Source: Carboxylicivirga marina
Lineage (GTDB): Bacteria; Bacteroidota; Bacteroidia; Bacteroidales; Marinilabiliaceae
Direction of reading: 5' to 3'
Length of the DNA: 64,000 nucleotides
Assembly: GCF_016612505.1 (NCBI RefSeq)
Contig: NZ_JAENRR010000002.1
Span: 1-64,000 of the forward strand
Numbering within the stretch: the stretch's first letter is position 1; each line of letters starts with the position of its first letter. A program made the translations under genes and the position numbers. Below the pieces are notes generated by a model. It was not told where the DNA came from. It did not search any database and saw only the letters and a list, made by a program, of their open reading frames with translations. Below, piece by piece: positions 17,775 through 25,707 of this stretch.

Positions 17775-17963
17775 TTAAAACCTATTCATTCCTCTTTCGA
17801 AACCCTCTGCCATTGCAGCATTACATTCTGAACTATTATTTAGATAGTCATATATCATACCTCCTGCAATAGCTCCAAGTACCCATAATACCACTCCTCC
17901 TACGGTACTATTTACTTCCTTAGCATCCATCTCCTGAACGCCTAATTCATTTAAGTTTTTCAT
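17775..17963 (-). CDS. Double-glycine-leader peptide 1 (bacteriocin-like)
   Basis: A 62-residue peptide starts at ATG 17963, not at the upstream frame start near 18101. Its leader MKNLNELGVQEMDAKEVNST ends V-G-G (21-23); the pattern of LNELGVQEM is the bacteriocin-type leader common in Bacteroidota. The mature part (39 residues, VVLWVLGAIAGGMIYDY...) has a hydrophobic helix with G-A-I-A-G (GxxxG) and one Cys. It is first in a two-gene unit. An unrelated Gly-Gly peptide such as a signalling peptide or exported pheromone is the alternative. Confidence 0.72.
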   Translation of the reverse strand: MKNLNELGVQEMDAKEVNSTVGGVVLWVLGAIAGGMIYDYLNNSSECNAAMAEGFERGMNRF

Positions 17964-18297
17964 TATCACAAAATTTAAGTTTAAAAAATAATTAATTTTG
18001 TGCCGGCTGTGGCCAGCGCCCCGGTGGTACAGTTTTGTTAGGACGTCCATCGGGGTGTATTGTAACGTTACATATGCAATAATAATATCTATCAGTCTCA
18101 AATTCTAAGACTGATCCTTAATAATGAAAATATTTATACATTACCTCACTGAGTAATATAGCTATTGAATGAGATTCACATTATCTGGCAAAACGCGTTA
18201 TACTATCTAGTAAATTGGAATATGACAAAATAAGTAATAGCAAATGGAGATATGAAATTTTTAAAGTATCATTAGTTGCGTTAGGTCTATTGAAACA
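17964..18297. promoter_or_regulatory. Leader region of the GG-peptide operon with a perfect palindrome
   Basis: No gene is seen between the peptide operon and the Kbl terminator. TGTAACGTTACA (18061-18072) is a 12-bp perfect palindrome about 100 bp upstream of the first peptide ATG and could be an operator. A GC-rich stretch at 18001-18056 differs from its AT-rich surroundings. No exact TAnnTTTG box was found. Confidence 0.4.
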
Positions 18298-18298
18298 A

Positions 18299-18326
18299 AA
18301 AGAGCAGCTCATACGAACTGCTCTTT
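18299..18326 (-). terminator. Terminator of kbl
   Basis: AAAGAGCAG (18299-18307) pairs with CTGCTCTTT (18318-18326). On the minus strand the stem is followed by a T-rich stretch and lies about 30 bp after the kbl stop. Confidence 0.75.
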
Positions 18327-18356
18327 ACTATTATCTAATGTCTATTAACTGTAGAC

Positions 18357-19544
18357 TTATTCTATCACTTTCAATTCTTTACCAATCTTAACGAAAGCAG
18401 CAATGGCTTTGTCTAAGTGGTGACGTTCGTGTGCCGCAGATAATTGAATACGGATACGAGCTTCTCCTTTTGGTACTACAGGGTAATAGAAACCTATTAC
18501 GTAAATACCTTCATCCAATAACTTGGCTGCAAACTCCTGCGATAGTTTGGCATCGTACAACATCAAAGCAGCAATGGCCGACTTGCTTGGTTTTAAGTCA
18601 AAACCGGCAGCTTCTAACTGAGCTCTGAAATAATCAGCATTATCCATTACTTTGTCGCGGTATTCAGTTGACTCTGTCAACATATCGAATATCTCTAATG
18701 ACGCACCGATAATTGCCGGAGCTAATGAATTAGAGAATAAATATGGACGTGAGCGCTGACGCAACATGTCAATAATTTCTTTCTTACCGGTTGTAAATCC
18801 ACCCAAGGCACCACCTAAAGCTTTACCAAGTGTACCAGTTATAATATCAACACGGCCCATCACATTGTTGTACTCGTGTGTTCCGCGACCTGTTTTACCA
18901 ATAAATCCTGCCGAATGACAGTCATCAACCATTACCAAAGCATCATACTTATCGGCCAAATCACAGATTTTATCCAATTTAGCAATGTCGCCGTCCATAG
19001 AGAATACGCCATCGGTTACGATGATGCGGAAACGTTGTTCCTGAGCTTTGATTAATTGCTCTTCCAAATCAGCCATGTCGGCATGCTTATAGCGATAACG
19101 AGCTGCCTTACATAAACGAACACCATCAATAATAGATGCATGGTTCAAAGCATCAGAAATAATAGCATCTTCAGCCGTAAACAACGGTTCAAAAACACCG
19201 CCATTGGCATCGAAACATGCTGCGTATAAAATAGTGTCTTCTGTTCCTACAAACTTTGCAATTTTAGCTTCAAGCTCTTTGTGAATATCTTGTGTTCCAC
19301 AAATAAAACGGACAGAAGATAAACCATAACCATGTGTGTCCATTGCTTTTTGAGCAGCCTTCACAACGCGTGGGTGTGATGACAAACCCAAGTAGTTATT
19401 GGCACAAAAGTTAAGAACCTGTTTTCCACCAACTTCTATCTCAGCTCCCTGAGCAGAAGTGATAACACGCTCATTTTTATAAAGACCAGACTCTTTAATG
19501 GCCTCGATTTCATTTACAAGAAAATCCTGAAATTTACCGTACAT
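18357..19544 (-). CDS. kbl: Glycine C-acetyltransferase (2-amino-3-ketobutyrate CoA ligase)
   Basis: The 395-residue PLP enzyme splits 2-amino-3-ketobutyrate with CoA into glycine and acetyl-CoA, the second step of threonine catabolism through threonine dehydrogenase. It shows [44 protein letters not shown] and the PLP lysine in [11 protein letters not shown] (Lys241). The length matches E. coli Kbl (398). No tdh gene is nearby. It has its own promoter (19583-19613) and terminator. Confidence 0.96.
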   Translation of the reverse strand: MYGKFQDFLVNEIEAIKESGLYKNERVITSAQGAEIEVGGKQVLNFCANNYLGLSSHPRVVKAAQKAMDTHGYGLSSVRFICGTQDIHKELEAKIAKFVGTEDTILYAACFDANGGVFEPLFTAEDAIISDALNHASIIDGVRLCKAARYRYKHADMADLEEQLIKAQEQRFRIIVTDGVFSMDGDIAKLDKICDLADKYDALVMVDDCHSAGFIGKTGRGTHEYNNVMGRVDIITGTLGKALGGALGGFTTGKKEIIDMLRQRSRPYLFSNSLAPAIIGASLEIFDMLTESTEYRDKVMDNADYFRAQLEAAGFDLKPSKSAIAALMLYDAKLSQEFAAKLLDEGIYVIGFYYPVVPKGEARIRIQLSAAHERHHLDKAIAAFVKIGKELKVIE

Positions 19545-19582
19545 GACTATTGTTTTACAGTGTGATTAATCGAATTAATTCG

Positions 19583-19613
19583 CAAAAGTACGGTCATCAT
19601 CTATAAAGAACAA
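19583..19613 (-). promoter_or_regulatory. Bacteroidota-type promoter of kbl
   Basis: On the minus strand TACTTTTG (-7 box, 19590-19583) is preceded by TTG (19613-19611) with exactly 20 bp between. This fits the sigma-ABfr consensus TTG-N17-23-TAnnTTTG. It is about 40 bp upstream of the kbl ATG. Confidence 0.75.
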
Positions 19614-19643
19614 TGACGAAAAGCACATTTTGGTGCTAAGTGC

Positions 19644-20624
19644 TTAATTTAACTCAGTATTAATCTTTTCCTGAATGGCCGACCAGGTGTTTTTATTCAT
19701 TTTAGGGCCAACCACTTCAATAACATGGCCAGAAAGGATAGAACCAATCTTACCACATTTATCCAATGGTAAATCCTGAATTAAACCAAACAAGAAGCCT
19801 GCGGCATATAAATCACCGGCACCTGTTGTGTCAACACTTTTAGCTGGGATGATACCCACTTTTACCACTTCGTTAGCACGTTTAATCATTGAGCCTTCTT
19901 TGCCCAGTTTAAGAATCGCTACTTCGGTGCCTTCGGCTAATTGATGAAGTGCATCTTCTCCCTCTTTACCTGTATATGCTTTTGCTTCTTCTTCGTTGGC
20001 AAATACAATGTCCACATAATCGTGAATCAGCTTGGTTAAGAATTCCAGGTTATCTTCAACGACATTGAAGCTGGCCAAATCAATACTAGTGATCAAGCCA
20101 TTGGCTTTTGCCATTTTATAGGCTTTTTCAATGAGTGCTTTGTTTTGCACCAAATAGCCTTCAACATGGAAATATTTATAGTTGGTAAACAATTCATCGA
20201 TAATATCATCTTGTGATAATTCAACAGCAGCTCCCAGGAAAGTAGCAAATGTGCGCTCCGAGTCAGGACTGATTAAAGCATTTGCATGTCCGCTTTGTGT
20301 ATCAGATTCGAGTAGGTGAGGGGTAATGTTGTGTTCGGTCATGTCCGATTTAAATACCTGCCCTAGTTCATCTTTACCAATTTTACCAATAAAGCCGGTT
20401 TTAATGCCTAAGCTTGCCAATCCATGAATGGTGTTAGCAGCAGAACCACCACTTGCCAAATCTTTTTTAATATGAGAGGTGGCTTCCTTTACTTTTTGGG
20501 CCGCCGCTTCGTCAACTAATTGCATACTTCCCTTCGGTAAATTTAAATCTACAAGCATTTGGTCGCTTTCTAGCATTGCTAACACATCAACCAAGGCATT
20601 TCCTAATCCTAATACACTGCTCAT
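19644..20624 (-). CDS. PfkB-family adenosine kinase
   Basis: I use the ATG at 20624 (MSSVLGLGNALVDVLAMLES, 326 residues); the open frame to 20753 adds 43 unrelated residues. PfkB signature 1 is at SGGSAANTIHGLASLG and signature 2 is DTTGAGDLYAAGF, with the catalytic Asp. The sequence type is the adenosine kinase-like group of PfkB kinases widespread in Bacteroidota, which convert adenosine to AMP; ribokinase-like sugars cannot be fully excluded. TATCTTTG on the minus strand (20680-20673) is a probable -7 box. Confidence 0.9.
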   Translation of the reverse strand: MSSVLGLGNALVDVLAMLESDQMLVDLNLPKGSMQLVDEAAAQKVKEATSHIKKDLASGGSAANTIHGLASLGIKTGFIGKIGKDELGQVFKSDMTEHNITPHLLESDTQSGHANALISPDSERTFATFLGAAVELSQDDIIDELFTNYKYFHVEGYLVQNKALIEKAYKMAKANGLITSIDLASFNVVEDNLEFLTKLIHDYVDIVFANEEEAKAYTGKEGEDALHQLAEGTEVAILKLGKEGSMIKRANEVVKVGIIPAKSVDTTGAGDLYAAGFLFGLIQDLPLDKCGKIGSILSGHVIEVVGPKMNKNTWSAIQEKINTELN

Positions 20625-20783
20625 TTCTAATAGTTTAATATTTTGATGTAAATTTATTCTGAATTTTTTCGACAAAGATATTGGATCTTTTGAAGATTCC
20701 TTATAGTTTTGCAACGCATTTGACGAAAATGCCTCCTCAAATAAGGAGTTCAAGACATGTTGAAATACAAAATTCTCTAATAA

Positions 20784-20829
20784 AACAGTTGGTTAGAGCG
20801 GTCCCGAGACTTCGGGATTAATCCGTAGA
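20784..20829 (+). pseudogene. tRNA-Asn remnant 1 carrying a palindrome
   Basis: CAGTTGGTTAGAGCGG matches the D-arm of the two tRNA-Asn genes just downstream and TTAATCCGTAG matches the 3-prime half of their anticodon arm. Between them, the seven bases that carry the start of the anticodon arm are replaced by TCCCGAGACTTCGGGA (20802-20817). Acceptor and T arms are gone. It cannot be a working tRNA. Confidence 0.75.
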
Positions 20830-20861
20830 TAAACTCAACTCAATAATTTGAGAAAATAAAT

Positions 20862-20935
20862 TCCCTAGTAGCTCAGTTGGTTAGAGCGGCGGACTGTTAA
20901 TCCGTAGGTCGTAGGTTCAAGTCCTACCTGGGGAG
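20862..20935 (+). tRNA. tRNA-Asn (GTT), copy 1
   Basis: A 74-nt cloverleaf. The acceptor stem is TCCCTAG/CTGGGGA with one T-G wobble; the D-loop has AGTTGGTTA; the anticodon loop CTGTTAA has GTT at 20896-20898; the T-arm is GTAGGTTCAAGTCCTAC; the discriminator base is G. CCA is not encoded. Confidence 0.97.
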
Positions 20936-20980
20936 CTTTAAAAAGCTTAAACGAAAGCTTTTAAATTTTTGAAAATATTT

Positions 20981-21054
20981 TCCCTAGTAGCTCAGTTGGT
21001 TAGAGCGGCGGACTGTTAATCCGTAGGTCGTAGGTTCAAGTCCTACCTGGGGAG
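20981..21054 (+). tRNA. tRNA-Asn (GTT), copy 2
   Basis: Identical to copy 1 over all 74 nt, with anticodon GTT at 21015-21017. The spacer between the copies is 45 bp. A terminator hairpin follows at 21063-21092, so the pair is probably one transcript. Confidence 0.97.
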
Positions 21055-21062
21055 CTTTAGAA

Positions 21063-21092
21063 GCCATCACAATTTTTGTGGTGGCTTTTTTT
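21063..21092 (+). terminator. Terminator of the tRNA-Asn pair
   Basis: GCCATCACAA (21063-21072) pairs with TTGTGGTGGC (21076-21085), one mismatch, followed by seven T. A near copy of the same hairpin follows tRNA remnant 2 at 21300-21327, showing that gene and terminator were duplicated together. Confidence 0.85.
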
Positions 21093-21216
21093 GTTGTGTG
21101 CCATTTATGGTCAATAACTTGGTGGTGAAAGTCATAATAGTCGTCATTTTTTAGAATACTTAATTAAGAATAGTCATAATACTGTTTTAATCAATGTTCT
21201 AATCAAAAAGGTGCAA

Positions 21217-21292
21217 AGTTAGAGCGGTCCCGAGGCCTCGGGATTAATCCGTAGGTCGTATGTTCTCCCAATGCTTCGGGAACTTAGGGAGC
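21217..21292 (+). pseudogene. tRNA-Asn remnant 2 with two palindromes
   Basis: GTTAGAGCGG and TTAATCCGTAGGTCGTA match tRNA-Asn, with TCCCGAGGCCTCGGGA (21228-21243) between them in place of the start of the anticodon arm. A second, imperfect palindrome TCCCAATGCTTCGGGA (21266-21281) interrupts the T-arm. The final TTAGGGAGC corresponds to the acceptor 3-prime strand, and the tRNA terminator copy follows. It is a decayed third tRNA-Asn gene. Confidence 0.78.
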
Positions 21293-21366
21293 TTTTAAAG
21301 CCATCACAGTTTTTGTGGTGGTTTTTTATGTCTGGAAGTTTTGGAAAGAATTTCTAATTTAGGTAG

Positions 21367-21694
21367 ATGAACTACTATATCAATATACTTTTTTCTCAAA
21401 GTGCTAATAAATACTACGTTGGCTATTCTCCTAATCCTGAAAAACGCTTGTTAGTGCATAATTCGTATGAAAATAAATCCAAGTTCACTGCAAAATATCA
21501 ATCATGGGAATTAAAGGCTCAATTTATAGTTTCTCAAAATCTAGGAGAAGCACTGAAAGTAGAACGCTTTGTTAAACGCCAAAAAGAGTCGCCGTTTCCT
21601 AGAAGATCTAATAGAGAATCATCAAAGCAAAGATTATATCAACCGTCTAGTTGAAAGGGTGGTTGTTAGAGCAGTCCCGAGGCCTCGGGACTAA
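21367..21694 (+). pseudogene. GIY-YIG domain protein with a frameshift
   Basis: The start MNYYINILFSQSANKYYVGY has the GIY-YIG pair as Y-I-N / Y-V-G, followed by PEKRLLVHN, KFTAKYQSWELK and EALKVERFVKRQK, as in the short UvrC-like nuclease proteins (YhbQ type) common in Bacteroidota. In the open frame the end (ESPFPRRSNRESS) is out of register. Removing one A from the run at 21581-21585 gives KSRRFLEDLIENHQSKDYIN..., the normal C-terminus, open to 21692-21694. The restored frame runs into the palindrome of tRNA remnant 3. It is either a true frameshift or a homopolymer error. Confidence 0.8.
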
Positions 21695-21708
21695 CTCGTA
21701 AGTCGCAG
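21660..21708 (+). pseudogene. tRNA-Asn remnant 3 with a palindrome
   Basis: GTTAGAGCAG and a diverged CTAACTCGTAAGTCG flank TCCCGAGGCCTCGGGA (21675-21690), the same arrangement as remnants 1 and 2. It overlaps the 3-prime end of the frameshifted GIY-YIG gene and lies just before the convergent DJ-1-like gene. Confidence 0.6.
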
Positions 21709-21714
21709 TTTTCT

Positions 21715-22320
21715 TTAGTGCGCCTTTACCATATTAATAAAAGCCTGTGTCAATTCAGTTGTCCGATCTTTCCCCCTATTTTTATGTTCGGCCCACGGAC
21801 ACCCTCCTGAAGTTATTATATTTCCATCTTTTACCACACCTTTTCCTGCATAAACACTTCCCTCAAAAGCACTTTTTGCACTTTGATCAGAATACAGCGC
21901 ATATTTTTTCCCTTTGAGTGCACCGGCCTCAGCAAGTAAATATACCGAAGCTACCTGTGCTGCAATTGGCTTATTGCTTTTAACAACGTTTTTTACAAAA
22001 GAAACGGTCTCTTCTGCGGTTTTATCTACGATCATACATGGAATTATAAACCCATCGTAATCATCTATATTAACCTGGTTCAGCTTTAAATCAGGAATAA
22101 ATGAAACAGAACCGACATGAAGTCTCTTTCCTGTAACAGTAGCTGTAGTTACTTCAAAACCTGAATTCTCAAGCATTTCACTCATCTTAAGTGCTTCATT
22201 TTCCAGCATAAACTCTAACTGTGATGATTCTTCCTTTATTAGAATGAGCACCTTGTTAGCATCTTGAGAGTAAGAAGTATAGCAAGTTAAGAATGCGATA
22301 AAAAACAATGTGATTTTCAT
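21715..22320 (-). CDS. Exported DJ-1/PfpI-family protein lacking the nucleophile Cys
   Basis: I start at 22320, where a signal peptide begins (MKITLFFIAFLTCYTSYSQ); 201 residues. The DJ-1/PfpI fold is visible: KVLILIKEES, EMLENSGFEVTTATVTGK, DYDGFIIPC, KPIAAQVASVYLLAEAGALKGKKYALY and GNIITSGG. At the nucleophile elbow the usual A-x-C-H/G reads A-Q-V-A-S, so the reactive Cys is missing. Export of a DJ-1 domain is unusual. It may be a binding protein rather than an enzyme. It is a single gene. Confidence 0.82.
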   Translation of the reverse strand: MKITLFFIAFLTCYTSYSQDANKVLILIKEESSQLEFMLENEALKMSEMLENSGFEVTTATVTGKRLHVGSVSFIPDLKLNQVNIDDYDGFIIPCMIVDKTAEETVSFVKNVVKSNKPIAAQVASVYLLAEAGALKGKKYALYSDQSAKSAFEGSVYAGKGVVKDGNIITSGGCPWAEHKNRGKDRTTELTQAFINMVKAH

Positions 22321-22563
22321 GATAACTGATATAAATGAACAACAAATGTCACAAGGATTAGTAACAAAACCAATCATGATAAGGCATTGTTCACAATAAT
22401 TTAAAGAGTATTAGGCGAATGAATAAGGATGGGGGCAAGACAAAAGACTTTGGAAAGAAACCAGACATGGGCGTATCGTGATGCTTTCGAGAGGCTTATT
22501 TTCAGAGTTTTCTCAAAACAATTTTTTCTTGAATAAATAGAAATGAGAGATGTCATCTATGAT

Positions 22564-22968
22564 TTAAAAATCGCAGTCATCATCATAATAATCTGAAGGC
22601 TCATGGCTTTTCCAAATGAGAGAAAGATTTACTTCATCGTATTCAGAGCCGTATAATATCTTATGAAAATGGAAGGCGATCGGTCTTGTATCGCCAGTAC
22701 TCAGTGATGGTATTCTCACGTTCTGTTTTTCTATCATAACACCATCTTTACTCAACTCTGCTGTTGCCATTATATCATAAAGAACCAAATCACCCGTATT
22801 TTTAATTTTTGCATATATAACCGCTTTTCCCGGGGTAATTACTTGAAGGTTTGATTGTTCTATAAATATACAATTTGAACGATAGTCTTTTTCTAATAAA
22901 CTATCCAGTACACGGCAACATGAAGAAAGAATTAAAAGAATGATAAATAATAAGGTTCGGTGATTCAT
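22564..22968 (-). CDS. Small lipoprotein with an Ig-like/CARDB-type domain
   Basis: The 134-residue protein has a lipobox (ILSSCCRVL). The rest, with VITPGKAVIYAKIKNTGDLVLYDIMATAEL and a LSTGDTRPIAFHF strand, has the spacing of CARDB-like beta-sandwich domains. The end is acidic (YYDDDCDF). The function is unknown. It stands alone. Confidence 0.65.
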   Translation of the reverse strand: MNHRTLLFIILLILSSCCRVLDSLLEKDYRSNCIFIEQSNLQVITPGKAVIYAKIKNTGDLVLYDIMATAELSKDGVMIEKQNVRIPSLSTGDTRPIAFHFHKILYGSEYDEVNLSLIWKSHEPSDYYDDDCDF

Positions 22969-23029
22969 AATTTGGGCTTTATATTATGACATATCAATAA
23001 CATAAAACACTTAATAAAGATCGCAAAAT

Positions 23030-23077
23030 AAAGGCACTAAGCTCACAAAACGCTTGCTTTGTGTCCTTAGTGCCTTT
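23030..23077 (-). terminator. Terminator hairpin after the WG-repeat gene
   Basis: AAAGGCACTAAG (23030-23041) pairs with CTTAGTGCCTTT (23066-23077), with an inner CACAAA/TTTGTG stem (23044-23049, 23058-23063). It is 22 bp beyond the stop of the minus-strand WG-repeat gene. The core matches the hairpin at 8650-8688. Confidence 0.65.
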
Positions 23078-23098
23078 GGGGTATATCCTTTGCTCTTT

Positions 23099-24649
23099 TT
23101 ATATGTCCAGATATATACTCAAGCCCACCGATACCGGGTAAAGTTCAGGGCCTTTGTTCTCTTCAAACAAAGTTGAGAAATAGTAAGTGCCGTAAAGATT
23201 GATGGCACGGTAGCCCATTCGTACCATGGCACCATATCTGAATTTTTGTATGTTGTAGCTGCTCTTCTTCTTTTGCTTATGTGGCTCTTCGTTATCGTCG
23301 TAGATAATACGGTTATAGGAGTTGATTCGCATCCCTCCAATTCCTCCTGCTGAGAAATAGAATGAATTGCGATAGCGATGTGTTGGAATTTGAAATTCCA
23401 TAAGCAAAGGCACATTCAAATGCGTGGTAACCAACTTGTTTTTATCTAAGGGACGAGTGGCATCTTCATAGGTGATGTTACCATCGGCATCTTTGGCTAA
23501 AATAATCGGATTCGAAAAATGATAATTATTCCATTCAATGCCTAAGCCTGTTACTAATCCAATATTACCTCGTCGGTCGAGGGCAATGCTCCATTGCAGT
23601 GCATTTATGGCCCATGTATTTGACTTGCCTGCATTAAGCTCCATGTATGAATCAGCTGGAGGCAGGCTGGTGCTATTATCGTAAGTCACATAATTGTTAA
23701 AACCAAATTCTACACCCGTGTAATGACCTTTAAAACGTCGGTTACGATAGCGATTTCGCTCACGTTCTCTGGCGCCTATTTCAATGTATGTGTCGTTACC
23801 TTTTTCGTTTATAACAATATCGCCTCCTAATATTTTGATATGCGTTTTATTACCCTTATCGTCTTCAATAACCACTTCTTTTTCGCTATCTCCTTTTGTG
23901 GTCACTTTGGTAGATGAAGGCTCCTGGTATTCACTCGGAGGTACAGGTATGTCCAGGGGCTGGCCAGTTTCGTCTATCCACACCATTTGTCCTTCCAATA
24001 AAGCTTTGGCTTTACCATCTTCAAAGGCCCAAATATGGATATACATTGGAGGAATCACTTCATTTCCATAGTAATCGATGTAGCCAACCTTGCCATCTTT
24101 CAGTATACGGGCTTTACCATCTTCAAAGGTCCATATCTGTTGGTATTCGCATGGGATAACTTCGTGACCATATTGATCGATGTAACCAATTTTTCCACCT
24201 TTGAGCACTCGGGCTCGGTCATTATCAAAGGCCCATATCTGCTGATATTCACACGGTACCACCTGTTCGCCTTGTTTATTAAAATAACCAAGTTTACCTT
24301 GTTTCAGTACTTTGGCTAAATCGTTGTTGAATGGCCACACCTGGTCGTATTCGGCAGGGATGATAATTTGACCGCTGATATGAAAAATGCCAGCTTTGCC
24401 TGATTTTAATACGCGGAAAAAGCCGTTATCATCCAGATTCCAGACTTGATTGTATTCGCAAGGCACAATAATTTGCCCATTGGCATGTACAATACCTACT
24501 TTGCCATCTTGCATAACCCGGTAAATGCCCGACTGAATTTCCCAATGGCGTTCATACAGTGAAGCAATTTCAGGCTCAATGGTTTGCGCCATAGTACTCA
24601 TGCAAGTGATAAGTAAGGCAAATATGGAAGTGGAAAATATTTTAAACAT
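23099..24649 (-). CDS. WG-repeat domain fused to an outer-membrane beta-barrel
   Basis: The 516-residue protein has a signal peptide (ending CMSTMAQ), then about six WG-type repeats (residues about 40-230) built on K-x-G-K-x-G-Y/I-x(n)-G-x-x-V/I-I-P-x-x-Y-x-x-I/V-W. A linker with EEVVIEDDKGNKTHIKI follows, then a beta-barrel from about residue 300. The barrel is clearly paralogous to the whole upstream protein: shared FKGH..G...GFN.Y, RYGAMVRMGYR.INLY and GPELYP. The repeats probably face the periplasm or surface as a binding surface. The upstream paralogue ends 14 bp before it, so the two form an operon. Confidence 0.85.
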   Translation of the reverse strand: MFKIFSTSIFALLITCMSTMAQTIEPEIASLYERHWEIQSGIYRVMQDGKVGIVHANGQIIVPCEYNQVWNLDDNGFFRVLKSGKAGIFHISGQIIIPAEYDQVWPFNNDLAKVLKQGKLGYFNKQGEQVVPCEYQQIWAFDNDRARVLKGGKIGYIDQYGHEVIPCEYQQIWTFEDGKARILKDGKVGYIDYYGNEVIPPMYIHIWAFEDGKAKALLEGQMVWIDETGQPLDIPVPPSEYQEPSSTKVTTKGDSEKEVVIEDDKGNKTHIKILGGDIVINEKGNDTYIEIGARERERNRYRNRRFKGHYTGVEFGFNNYVTYDNSTSLPPADSYMELNAGKSNTWAINALQWSIALDRRGNIGLVTGLGIEWNNYHFSNPIILAKDADGNITYEDATRPLDKNKLVTTHLNVPLLMEFQIPTHRYRNSFYFSAGGIGGMRINSYNRIIYDDNEEPHKQKKKSSYNIQKFRYGAMVRMGYRAINLYGTYYFSTLFEENKGPELYPVSVGLSIYLDI

Positions 24650-24663
24650 GATAGTTTAGTTTT

Positions 24664-25578
24664 TTAAAATTGAACAAGTGATAATCCAATTGTAAAAGGA
24701 TACAGTTCAGGGCCTCTGTTCTCGGTATAAAATGTTGAGAAGTTATACGAGGCATATAGGTTGATAAAGCGGTAACCCAGTCGCACCATGGCACCATATT
24801 GAAACGGTGTAAGATTAATATCACCACGGCCTTTGTCTTTGCTGCGATCACCATCTTCTTTGTATACTATTTTGGTATGGCTGCCCAGCTTAAATCCACA
24901 ATAAGGTCCTGCTGAAATATAAAAACGGTGGAATGGTTCCGAAGCTGGTATTTGCCATTCAAACAATAGCGGAATATTAATAAACGATGCGGTTATTTTG
25001 TTTTTTTCAACGCTTCGTGCCGGATCTACAGGTACACCAATTGTCTCTCCGGTATTAGGATCGCGCTCAAAGGTATAAGGCAAATCGGTTCGGTAGTTAT
25101 AAAAAGTCCATCCGGCACCCAGTACCATTCCGAAATTATTTTTATGACGCTGTAATCCAATATTGTACTGTAAAAAATTAATACTGAAGGTAACCGATTT
25201 GGAGGCATTTAAATCCATCCAGTTATCTTCAGCGGGAATATCTGTTGAGAAATCAGCAGTGAGGTAGCCGTTAAAACCGATGTCGCAGCCTGCCCAGTGC
25301 CCTTTAAATTTTTCGCGAGGCACTCTTACCATACGAACGCGTGCCCGGTTGTAATCTTCGATTATTTCGAAGCGTCGTGTGCCTATCGTTATTTTGGTGA
25401 TGGTATCATTAAATTCATCCACTTCAACTTTTACACCAGGTGCCTTCACAATGCTTTTGCCATGCTTTTCTTCAACTGTAACAATGCTTTTTGTTTTCTC
25501 TTGTGCTAATATATTGCTTGTTGATAGAACGCAAATAATACTTAGGGTTATTATCGTAAATATCTTTTTCATAGCCAT
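24664..25578 (-). CDS. Outer-membrane beta-barrel protein, paralogue of the WG-repeat barrel
   Basis: The 304-residue protein has a signal peptide (MAMKKIFTIITLSIICVLSTSNILAQ; Met3 is an equally good start). A short periplasmic segment with IVTVEEKHGKSIVK and VEVDEFNDTITKITIG is followed by the barrel: GHWAGCDIGFNGYLT, NIGLQRHKNNFGMVLGAG, FHRFYISAGPYCGFKLG, FQYGAMVRLGYRFINLYASYNFSTFY and a terminal TIGLSLVQF. It is first in the two-gene minus-strand operon. I infer that a duplication produced the pair and that the second copy acquired WG repeats. Confidence 0.85.
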   Translation of the reverse strand: MAMKKIFTIITLSIICVLSTSNILAQEKTKSIVTVEEKHGKSIVKAPGVKVEVDEFNDTITKITIGTRRFEIIEDYNRARVRMVRVPREKFKGHWAGCDIGFNGYLTADFSTDIPAEDNWMDLNASKSVTFSINFLQYNIGLQRHKNNFGMVLGAGWTFYNYRTDLPYTFERDPNTGETIGVPVDPARSVEKNKITASFINIPLLFEWQIPASEPFHRFYISAGPYCGFKLGSHTKIVYKEDGDRSKDKGRGDINLTPFQYGAMVRLGYRFINLYASYNFSTFYTENRGPELYPFTIGLSLVQF

Positions 25579-25707
25579 AGTCTTTTATTTCATTTTCAGA
25601 AGTAGGACGCGCATCTTCGATTATTTGTTACAGCGAATTTTATCCTTTATAATGGATAAAGATTTAAAACATTAGTATCTTGTATGTTATAACTAAATTT
25701 TAACCTT

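Noticed and set aside
17964-18101. Longer N-terminus for GG peptide 1
   Set aside because: The extra 46 residues cover a GC-rich non-coding leader and would displace the typical GG leader from the N-terminus.
20788-20835. Working tRNA gene
   Set aside because: No acceptor or T arm, and the anticodon arm is replaced by a palindrome.
23784-24319. Plus-strand open frames opposite the WG-repeat gene
   Set aside because: The repetitive minus-strand gene keeps the reverse frames open; none has a domain or start context.
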